A stretch of DNA of 14,693 nucleotides from Methanomassiliicoccus sp. (GCA_020725985.1 DYTM01000011.1:1-14693); one strand, 5' to 3'. Shown: positions 7,752 through 13,317, counted from the stretch's first letter. Made by a program: numbers and translations. The notes: generated from the letters alone by a model not told the origin.

Positions 7752-8621
7752 ATGGCGGACATCATACTGTTCGAGGATGTGACGCTCGTCGAGTTCGTCG
7801 AGTTCATATTGGTCTTCATCGCGGTCGTCATCATCGGGAAGGCCGCGTACGCTCTCACGCGCTACCTTCTTGAGGAGAGGCTGTCGCGGTCAAAGACCAA
7901 GACGATCGCTAGGCTCGTTCAATATGCGATCATCGCAGCGGGCTTCAGCCTCGGATTCTACGAGATACTGGGTCTGAGCCTTTCCGCTCTGGCAGCCTCC
8001 CTTGGAATCGTCGGGATCGCCATCGCCTTCTCCTCGCAGCAGATCATACAGAACGTGATGGCCGGGGTTCTCATATCGGTCCTCCGGCCGATTCAGCTCG
8101 AGGACTGGATCGAGATGGGAGGTCTCCCGGCGACAGGCGTCAGCCGCGTGAAGGACATCACCCTGACGAATACCGTGCTCAGGGACATGGACGGCAGGAT
8201 ATCGTACGTCCCCAACTCTATGATCATCACCTCGAAGGTCGTCAACTACACGCGATCCGGCTTCGTCGCCATTCCGCTGAGCATGGTGGTGGCGATGCCG
8301 ACCGACTTCGATCAGCTGAAGCAGATAGTGCTCGCAGCGGCGGACAGGGATCCCTACATTCTGCCGAATGTGACAGAATCGGAGCGCTCCGCCATTCAGA
8401 AGCTGTTCGAACGGTCGAGCGTGAGGAAGCTCCTCGAGAACAAGAGAGACATGAGCTTCCTCATGCCGACTGTCAGCATCGCGGGTCTCAAGGGGGACAG
8501 GATGGACATCGTCATGAAGATCTGGATAAGGGAGATATACCGGCGGGACGAGATCGTCACGGGCTTCCTCAAGACCTTGAACGAGAGGTTGACCGCCGAG
8601 GGAGTGAAGCTCTTGGACTGA
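7752..8621 (+). CDS. MscS-type mechanosensitive ion channel
   Basis: 289 residues, close to E. coli MscS (286). Such channels form heptamers in the membrane and open under tension to release solutes during osmotic downshock. Three hydrophobic segments are visible: about 13-35, 54-73 and 77-113. The third is the pore helix: LSALAASLGIVGIAIAFSS (78-95) shows the Ala/Gly spacing typical of MscS TM3, followed by QQIIQNVMAGVLI. The beta domain starts at RPIQLEDWIEM (112-122), with DGRISYVPNSMIITSKVVNY as the conserved MscS strand. The C-terminal alpha/beta vestibule extends to residue 289. It stands alone between two promoters, not part of an operon. Which MscS subfamily it belongs to cannot be told here. 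Confidence 0.93.
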   Translation: MADIILFEDVTLVEFVEFILVFIAVVIIGKAAYALTRYLLEERLSRSKTKTIARLVQYAIIAAGFSLGFYEILGLSLSALAASLGIVGIAIAFSSQQIIQNVMAGVLISVLRPIQLEDWIEMGGLPATGVSRVKDITLTNTVLRDMDGRISYVPNSMIITSKVVNYTRSGFVAIPLSMVVAMPTDFDQLKQIVLAAADRDPYILPNVTESERSAIQKLFERSSVRKLLENKRDMSFLMPTVSIAGLKGDRMDIVMKIWIREIYRRDEIVTGFLKTLNERLTAEGVKLLD

Positions 8622-8725
8622 GTCCCAAGGCACGTGAAGATGTTGCCTCGTCATCCGGTCGGGGACGGTACTATGTGTGTCGTTCCCTGCTGCTTCCGAT
8701 CTCTTGCTCTCCGACATCTCCGATA

Positions 8726-8733
8726 GCTTATTC
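8726..8733 (+). promoter_or_regulatory. possible TATA box of ilvD
   Basis: GCTTATTC lies about 42 nt before the ilvD ATG in a 150-nt gap that otherwise shows nothing. A purine-rich GCGGGTGCGG (8757-8766) just before the start could be the ribosome-binding site. The TATA match is weak. Confidence 0.35.
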
Positions 8734-8771
8734 TAACTACGAGCCATTTCACGTCAGCGGGTGCGGATTGA

Positions 8772-10418
8772 ATGAGGAGCGATGCGGTCAAGACTGGCGT
8801 GCAGAAGGCCCCGAGCAGGGCCCTGTTTAGGGCCGCGGGGCTTGCCGACGAGGATTTCTCGAAGCCGTTCATCGGGATCGCGAATTCGTGGAACGAGATC
8901 ATTCCGGGGCACATTCACCTCGACAGGCTAGTGGACGAGGTGAAGAGAGGCATCGTCGAGGAGGGGGGCGTCCCCTTCACCTATGGGGTGCCGGGGGTCT
9001 GCGACGGCATCGCCATGGGTCACGCCGGCATGAGATACGCTCTTCCCTCCAGGGAGACGATCTCCGACTGCGTCGAGCTCATGATGCAGGCCCATTGCTT
9101 CGATGGTTGGGTCGGGGTGACAAACTGCGACAAGATCACCCCCGGCATGCTTATGGCGATGGGCAGACTGGACATCCCGAGCATCATGCTGACCGGAGGG
9201 CCGATGATGGAGGGGCGGCACCAGGGGAAGGGATATGATACGCAGAGCGTCTTCGAGGTCCTCGGCGAGTATGCCGCAGGTAAGGCGGACGAGGAGCGGG
9301 TTCGTGAGGTGGAGGGATGCGCGTGTCCGGGAGAAGGGGCGTGCGCCGGGCTTTTCACGGCGAACACCATGGCGTGCCTGACCGAGGCCATGGGATTGAG
9401 TCTCGAGGGATGCGGGAGTTCGCTCGCCATCTCGCGCGAGAAGAGGGAGATCGCCAGGCGGACAGGTCGGAGAATCGTTCAGCTCGTGCGCAAGAACGTC
9501 CGGCCGAGCAAATTCGTCACCGAGGGGACATTCCTGAACGCGGTCAAGGTCGACATGGCCATAGGTGGCTCGACCAACACCGCCCTCCATATTCCGGCGA
9601 TCGCCTCAGAGTTCGGGCATTGCATCGATCTCTGCGTATTCGATGAGATTTCCAGGCAGATCCCCCACATCACCAGCCTTCGACCGAGCGGGCCATACTT
9701 CATGAGCGATTTTGATCGCGCGGGCGGTGTTCCTGCGGTTTTGAGACGGCTGAAAAGCAGGCTCTCGGACGAGATGACAGTCACAGGGAAGACGATTCAT
9801 GAGATCGCCGACGGGGCGAAAGTGCGCGATCCAGAGATCATTCGGCCGATATCGAAGCCGTTCCATAGGGAGGGGGGCATCGCGGTGCTCTACGGCAATC
9901 TTGCCCCGGGAGGGGCAGTGGTGAAGCAGGCGGCCGTGAGCGAGAAGATGATGAAGTTCACAGGAACGGCGAGGGTCTTCGACTCCGAGCTGGAGGCGAT
10001 CGAGGCCATTTCCTCGAGAAGGATCAGGAATGGGGATGTAGTGGTCATCAGGTACGAAGGGCCGAAGGGCGGCCCAGGCATGCCGGAGATGCTCTCGCCG
10101 ACGAGCCTCATCGCAGGCATGAACCTCTCGGATTCAGTCGCACTCATCACAGACGGGAGATTCTCTGGGGCGCCAAGGGGGCCCTGAATCGGACACGTCA
10201 GCCCCGAAGCCTTCGACAAGGGTCCGATAGCCGCTGTGTCGGAGGGGGACAAGATACACATCGACATCCCCGGGAGGAAGCTCGAGCTGCTTGTACCCGA
10301 GGACGAAATACTCGGGAGGTTGAGGAGAGTGAAGGTCGTCGATAGAAAGCCGAAGGGCATTCTGATGAAGTACAGGAAGCTCGTCACGAATGCATCCGAC
10401 GGGGCGGTATGCAGGTAG
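8772..10418 (+). pseudogene. ilvD: dihydroxy-acid dehydratase gene interrupted by in-frame TGA at codon 472
   Basis: IlvD dehydrates 2,3-dihydroxy-isovalerate and -methylvalerate in valine/isoleucine synthesis, using an Fe-S cluster and Mg2+. The N-terminal 471 residues are family-typical: IIPGHIHL (43-50), TNCDKITPG (117-125, probable cluster ligand Cys119), GEGACAGLFTANTM (187-200, probable ligand Cys191) and ITDGRFSGA (459-467, catalytic Ser465). At 10185-10187 the frame meets TGA, then continues without frameshift for 76 codons with clear homology ([15 protein letters not shown] ... KYRKL) to a TAG at 10416. Whole length 548 codons, normal for the family. Homologues usually read [16 protein letters not shown] here, so Cys is replaced by a stop and the conserved Thr by Pro468. 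Either a recent nonsense mutation, a consensus error, or readthrough. TGA ends several neighbouring genes normally, so general reassignment is excluded. Confidence 0.9.
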
Positions 10419-10440
10419 CCAGACGAACGACTGCGAAATC

Positions 10441-10447
10441 TATTTAT
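10441..10447 (+). promoter_or_regulatory. TATA box of tRNA-Ala
   Basis: TATTTAT, preceded by GCGAAATC resembling a BRE, is centred about 30 nt upstream of the first tRNA base. This is the expected spacing for an archaeal tRNA promoter. It begins only 22 nt after the ilvD reading frame ends. Confidence 0.65.
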
Positions 10448-10473
10448 CCGCTCGGGCGCTACGACCCTTCAAC

Positions 10474-10550
10474 GGGCCGATAGATCAGACCGGAAGATCG
10501 CCTGCTTTGCAAGCAGGAGGCCGTGGGTTCAAATCCCGCTCGGTCCACCA
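10474..10550 (+). tRNA. tRNA-Ala (anticodon TGC) with encoded CCA
   Basis: All four arms fold. The acceptor GGGCCGA pairs with TCGGTCC and contains G3:U70, the alanine identity pair. The D stem is GATC/GATC, the anticodon stem CCTGC/GCAGG around loop TTTGCAA (anticodon TGC at 10508-10510, reads GCA codons), the variable loop AGGCC and the T arm GTGGG-TTCAAAT-CCCGC. Discriminator A and CCA are genomically encoded. No intron. Its 3' part is copied in degenerate form at three places downstream (R1-R3), so it is the likely parent of that repeat family. Confidence 0.97.
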
Positions 10551-10680
10551 TTCTCCTGGCTTAGCTCAATTTGTACCGTTCTTAGTTGAGATGAAAAAGT
10601 GAGGACTCTAGGATTGGAGGAAGAGTCTTTCACGGTTCTGATAACACGCGCGAGGACAAATGAAATACGGTCCTCCGGTC

Positions 10681-11106
10681 TCACTCGATGTCCAATCTCC
10701 CGTCCGGATCGACGGGGGAGAACGGGTTGTAGGCCACCTCCTACAGATGGCCATCAGGGTCCTGGAAGTAGGAGGAGTAGCCGCCCCAGAACACCTTCTG
10801 CGGTTCCTTGATGACTTTCCCTCCTATCTTCCTGACCTTCTCGATGAAACGATCTACCTCTCGCTCGTCCTTCAGATTGATGGCCATGGTGACACCACGG
10901 AATCCCGACCCCTCTGGGTGGAGCATGGCATCATCGGCCAAGGCGTCCCACGGGTATAGGGCGAGCACGGTCCCGCCTGTGATGAACCAAACGATGCCTT
11001 CATCACTTCTCATGGATCTTTGAAAGCCAAGGCTCTCATAGAAATGGCAGGATTTTTGGAGGTCCTTCACCCCCAAGGTGAGGATGCTTACCATTCTGGG
11101 TGACAT
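10681..11106 (-). pseudogene. VOC/glyoxalase-like protein gene interrupted by in-frame TAG
   Basis: The vicinal oxygen chelate fold is recognisable in ILTLGVKDLQKSCHFYESLGF near the start, GIVWFITGGTVLALYP in the middle, and FWGGYSSYFQDPDGHL at residues 106-121. In homologues the next residues are W-E-V-A-x-N-P, where Glu is a metal ligand. Here TAG (10741-10743) stands for the Trp codon TGG, and the same frame then continues EVAYNPFSPVDPDGRLDIE to a TGA at 10681. Translation stopping at the TAG would lose the last strand and the metal ligand. The start is the ATG at 11106 (MSPRMVSILTLGV), preceded by TGGGAG; an upstream extension to 11160 does not look like family sequence. Substrate unknown. 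Convergent with tRNA-Ala. Recent nonsense mutation, consensus error or readthrough are all possible. Confidence 0.85.
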
Positions 11107-11255
11107 GCTCCCACGATGTGCTTGGTTTCTAAAGCATCTTTCCTTGGGCAGGGGGGACAATCACCCGATGTGAACTCTGTTGAATGATTCTGGACATGAC
11201 GGCAACGAAGTTCTCAGAATAGGACTCTTGCCAAATCTGGACGCAAGCGAGAGAT

Positions 11256-11425
11256 AGAAAAAGAGAGGAAGGGGTTTGTTCTATCTTTCATACCTTCGAA
11301 CAGGTGCTTTGTACCGATCTCGGTACAAATCGACCTCTTGCCAGTTAGAATCGTGGGCACAAATGCCGCTCGGTCCACCATTATCCGAATCGACAATTCT
11401 TACTTCCTGACGGTACTGACGGCAT
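11256..11425 (+). repeat. repeat R1: hairpin plus degenerate tRNA-Ala 3' part
   Basis: The core (11301-11380) holds a perfect 10-bp hairpin, TTTGTACCGA/TCGGTACAAA with a TC loop (11308-11329), bracketed by AGGT (11302-11305) and ACCT (11333-11336). Then comes CTCTTGCCA, and at 11353-11380 a near copy (25 of 28 bases) of the tRNA-Ala T arm, acceptor strand and CCA. The T stem has a mismatch and no 5' half of a tRNA is present, so it is not a functional tRNA. Similarity to R2 extends about 47 nt upstream (AGAAxAAGA purine tract) and about 45 nt downstream (TCCGAATCGAC, CTGACGG, ending at CTGACGGCAT). It fills most of the 355-nt gene-free stretch 11107-11461; the remainder shows nothing. Confidence 0.75.
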
Positions 11426-11461
11426 GCGGTGATGGCCTAAGGCGGTTGGGCACGATTCGTC

Positions 11462-11659
11462 TCAATCGTAGTACAGGACATATGCTATGACCAGGACTAG
11501 TCCCAGTATGAAGATGACTACTCCAATGTAGTATCCTGATTCAATGAGGTCCAAATAGCGAGCGGAGAACCGCACCAGCTGTACCGCGAGAAGGGCCAGG
11601 ATGAAACCGACAACCAGGATCCCTCCTATGATGTTTCGCTTTTCCTTCTTGGTGGGCAT
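11462..11659 (-). CDS. 65-residue two-helix membrane peptide
   Basis: Not a family I recognise. The protein begins with a basic head (MPTKKEKRN), then one hydrophobic segment at about 10-29 (IIGGILVVGFILALLAVQLV), a short polar link (RFSARYLDLIESG), and a second at about 43-62, ending YYD. Two transmembrane helices with both ends inside fits the positive-inside rule. A GTG one codon earlier could also start it, but the ATG at 11659 is chosen because a strong TATA box (11685-11693) is centred 29 nt upstream, fitting a leaderless message. It lies between repeats R1 and R2 and its 3' end faces R1. Small size leaves some doubt, but hydrophobic pattern plus promoter support a real gene. Confidence 0.65.
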   Translation of the reverse strand: MPTKKEKRNIIGGILVVGFILALLAVQLVRFSARYLDLIESGYYIGVVIFILGLVLVIAYVLYYD

Positions 11660-11684
11660 CACAGTTTGCGACTGAGCAACTAGT

Positions 11685-11693
11685 ACTTATAGT
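11685..11693 (-). promoter_or_regulatory. TATA box of the 65-residue membrane peptide gene
   Basis: On the minus strand this reads ACTATAAGT, close to the archaeal TATA consensus. Its centre is 29 nt from the ATG at 11659, which implies a leaderless transcript. Confidence 0.6.
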
Positions 11694-11848
11694 ATTCGAA
11701 AAGAGAAGAACAGAGAAGTCTGGCATATCTATCATATGGCTTTTTCTCACAGCCGAAATCCGAAATTGGATATCCTCCGGCTCCAACCTCGCCATTGGGT
11801 TTCCTGATGGAGGATGAAGGTAGTCTTGCGAGGTGCGCCGGGTTTGGC

Positions 11849-12052
11849 TCAATCGCCCCTGTCGAATCGCTTGTTCACCAGCCCGCACCCTCTGAAGTCC
11901 TCTCGACTGCCAACGCACATCTTGGAGAAATCTCCTTTGGATGCTTTGACGCATCCCCAACATTGGCTGAAGAGCCTTCTCTCCTTCTCGGCCCGGATCT
12001 GGTCGCAGAGCGATTTGGCGACGTCTTTGGGGATCGGCGGCGCTCCATTCAT
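11849..12052 (-). CDS. 67-residue cysteine-rich small protein
   Basis: Function unknown. The protein has a helical, charged N-terminal half (KDVAKSLCDQIRAEKERRLFSQ) and a compact C-terminal half with CWGC (31-34), Cys46 and Cys56, giving a C-x2-C-x11-C-x9-C pattern able to hold a metal such as zinc; an additional Cys is at 16. The ATG at 12052 is chosen because an AT-rich box (12078-12089) is centred about 29 nt upstream, giving a leaderless transcript. A longer reading from a GTG at 12124 would run into repeat R2 and has no better support. It lies between R1 and R2, upstream of the 65-residue gene on the same strand. The region 11663-11848 between the two genes shows nothing besides the TATA box. 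Confidence 0.6.
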   Translation of the reverse strand: MNGAPPIPKDVAKSLCDQIRAEKERRLFSQCWGCVKASKGDFSKMCVGSREDFRGCGLVNKRFDRGD

Positions 12053-12077
12053 GATTGACGCATTGACGGAAGCGCAT

Positions 12078-12089
12078 TTAGAATATTCC
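12078..12089 (-). promoter_or_regulatory. TATA-like box of the cysteine-rich protein gene
   Basis: The minus strand reads GGAATATTCTAAA. It is centred about 29 nt before the ATG at 12052. The match to the consensus is moderate, and the spacing is what a leaderless message requires. Confidence 0.4.
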
Positions 12090-12250
12090 AGAAGAAGAAA
12101 GGGAAGGAGCTGGGCCCGTCTCACAAGCCCTCGGACGGGTGCTTTGTAGCGCTAGTGGTGCAAATCGACCTCTTGCCATTCAATTCGCGGACTAAGATCC
12201 AGCTCGGTCCACCATTCTCCGAATCGACGATACTCGTCTTCTGACGGCAT
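12090..12250 (+). repeat. repeat R2: hairpin plus degenerate tRNA-Ala 3' part
   Basis: Second copy of the R1 element. It shares with R1 the blocks GGTGCTTTGTA, CAAATCGACCTCTTGCCA (12161-12178), GCTCGGTCCACCATT, TCCGAATCGAC and CTGACGGCAT, in order with only one base of length difference across the core. The hairpin (12143-12164) keeps most pairs, partly as G-T wobbles, with one G-G mismatch. The T-arm copy is badly decayed, but 12202-12220, covering acceptor strand, CCA and the next bases, is an exact 19-base match to the end of the real tRNA-Ala (10538-10556). No tRNA 5' half is present. Confidence 0.75.
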
Positions 12251-12335
12251 AGAGGGGGCGTCCCAATCCGTCCCATCACCAATCCTGCTATCGATATCTC
12301 AGCAATTCATGAGAGAAATGGGGGAAGGCGTTGGA

Positions 12336-12503
12336 CTATTTCTTGCGTTCTCGAATGCGAACTATGACACCAACAAACACAATTGCCACTCCAACAAACA
12401 TGGCGATAAGCCCCAGCAAACCATAGAAGTCGAAAATGAATACAAGTAGGCCAATTATGATCAAAGCACCTCCAGTCATATCCAATATTCCACTTGTCTT
12501 CAT
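12336..12503 (-). CDS. 55-residue two-helix membrane peptide
   Basis: Unrecognised small membrane protein. After MKTSGILDMTGG there are two hydrophobic segments, about 13-26 (ALIIIGLLVFIFDF) and 28-48 (GLLGLIAMFVGVAIVFVGVIV), and a basic tail RIRERKK. The ATG at 12503 has GGGGTG five bases upstream and a TATA-like box (12537-12544) about 38 nt upstream, so the promoter, leader and ribosome-binding site are consistent; TTG codons further up at 12513-12518 are less likely starts. It resembles the 65-residue gene in size and two-helix layout but I see no clear sequence similarity. It lies between R2 and R3, with its 3' end facing R2. Confidence 0.65.
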   Translation of the reverse strand: MKTSGILDMTGGALIIIGLLVFIFDFYGLLGLIAMFVGVAIVFVGVIVRIRERKK

Positions 12504-12536
12504 TAGACACCCCAACAATAGACTCTGACTACGGTG

Positions 12537-12544
12537 GTTTAAAA
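12537..12544 (-). promoter_or_regulatory. TATA-like box of the 55-residue membrane peptide gene
   Basis: TTTTAAAC on the minus strand, about 38 nt upstream of the ATG at 12503. The predicted leader of about 13 nt would just contain the GGGGTG ribosome-binding site. Confidence 0.5.
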
Positions 12545-12572
12545 CTTGCGGAACAGTAGAAGTCTACTACGA

Positions 12573-12650
12573 GCAGGTACTTCGTGCCGTTCTCGGCACA
12601 AGTCATCGCCCTGCCAGTCATGTTCGTGACTACAAATCCCACTCGGTTCG
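12573..12650 (+). repeat. repeat R3: shortened copy of the hairpin/tRNA-3'-part element
   Basis: Most diverged copy. The hairpin (12581-12602) aligns base for base with R1 without gaps. GCAGG (12573-12577) pairs with CCTGC (12610-12614) outside it. CTGCCAGT (12611-12618) matches R1, and GTGACTACAAATCCCACTCGG (from 12626) is a decayed tRNA-Ala T arm and acceptor strand. The CCA is lost: the sequence reads TTCG instead of TCCACCA. Downstream similarity to R1/R2 is not seen. Confidence 0.6.
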
Positions 12651-12858
12651 TTTGAGTTTCTCACACACGAGACAGAGGAATCCAGGCGGCAGAGATTACT
12701 CGGCGACGAGGGGCAAATGGACTGCCTCATCCGGGAAAACAATTGACTGCCTAGGTCCAATGCAGTCATACCAGAAGTGCAATCGGCATAGTCTTGACTA
12801 GATCATCTGTTGGCGAGCGAGGAGAGACGGGAGCAAGCAGCTAGTAGGGGAAGCTCGG
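12651..12858. other. gene-free stretch between R3 and msrB
   Basis: About 200 nt in which I find no convincing gene, RNA or promoter. The octamer GACTGCCT occurs twice, in the contexts GGACTGCCTC and TTGACTGCCTA, too short to interpret. Together with R3 it makes the 355-nt region between the 55-residue gene and msrB. Confidence 0.4.
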
Positions 12859-13281
12859 ATGAATGACCGCGATCGCATGGCCCACGAGGTAGAGAAGACC
12901 GATGAGGAGTGGCGACGAATCCTGACGCCGGATGAGTTCCACCTGCTGAGAAGGAAAGGCACCGAGCCTGCTTTTCGGAACGCCTATTGGGACAACAAGC
13001 GCCCAGGGACGTACATCTGCGCGGGTTGCGGCAACGAGCTGTTTTCCTCCGACAGCAAATTCGATTCCGGTACTGGATGGCCGAGCTTCTCGGAGCCAGT
13101 CAAGAAGGAGGCGGTCGAGACCGAGGAGGACAGGAGTCTCGGCGTGGTGAGAACGGCGGTCAAGTGCGCTCGGTGCGGAGGGCATCTGGGACACGTGTTC
13201 AGGGACGGCCCTCCTCCGACTGGAATGCGCCATTGTATGAATTCAGGCGCGATGAGATTCCGGGAGAAGAAGCGGGATTAA
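12859..13281 (+). CDS. msrB: peptide methionine-R-sulfoxide reductase MsrB
   Basis: 140 residues, usual for single-domain MsrB, which reduces methionine-R-sulfoxide in proteins after oxidative damage. The zinc site is complete: CAGC (54-57) and CARC (103-106). FDSGTGWPSF (68-77) is the substrate loop, CGGHLGHVFRDGP (106-118) the second signature, and GMRHCMNSGAM (122-132) carries the catalytic Cys126; the family more often has RYCINS, so His125 and Met127 are mild variants. The ATG at 12859 has GGGG nine bases upstream; an in-frame ATG six codons later would also leave the fold intact. It is the first gene of normal composition after the repeat region and is followed closely by the HD-domain gene. 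Confidence 0.96.
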   Translation: MNDRDRMAHEVEKTDEEWRRILTPDEFHLLRRKGTEPAFRNAYWDNKRPGTYICAGCGNELFSSDSKFDSGTGWPSFSEPVKKEAVETEEDRSLGVVRTAVKCARCGGHLGHVFRDGPPPTGMRHCMNSGAMRFREKKRD

Positions 13282-13283
13282 TA
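13276..13283 (+). promoter_or_regulatory. possible promoter of the HD-domain gene overlapping the msrB stop
   Basis: GATTAATA contains the msrB stop codon and lies about 38 nt before the HD-domain ATG, so it could start a transcript with a leader of about 10-13 nt. The gene may equally be transcribed from the msrB promoter. Confidence 0.35.
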
Positions 13284-13317
13284 CCGTCTACGTCCATATC
13301 CACGACGGCGCGGTACG

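Noticed and set aside
10185..10187. Selenocysteine insertion in ilvD
   Set aside because: The Cys-to-TGA pattern is suggestive, but no insertion element is seen near the gene, several neighbours use TGA as stop, and an adjacent motif residue is also changed. Kept only as a low-probability alternative.
10604..10627. GACTCT/AGAGTC inverted repeat as a terminator for tRNA-Ala
   Set aside because: A six-base stem with a 12-base loop and only a short TTTC after it; it may be chance.
10741..10743. Pyrrolysine at the TAG of the VOC gene
   Set aside because: The family residue is Trp, and pth2, DUF99, rps7, ilvD and the HD gene use TAG as a normal stop.
11301..11380. R1 as a functional, intron-containing or split tRNA
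   Set aside because: The acceptor strand and CCA are present, but no 5' half or acceptor partner (GGACCGA or GGGCCGA) lies upstream, the T stem is mismatched, and R2 and R3 are more decayed. A trans-spliced half is conceivable but unsupported.
11214..11396. 60-codon minus-strand frame across R1
   Set aside because: It lies within the repeat, has no promoter or ribosome-binding site, and its translation has no recognisable pattern.
10551..12858. CRISPR array
   Set aside because: Repeats are only three, hundreds of bases apart and long; no short regular repeat-spacer pattern and no cas genes.
10551..12858. Insertion sequence or integrase gene in the accessory region
   Set aside because: No transposase or integrase motif is found in any frame and no terminal inverted repeats bound the region.
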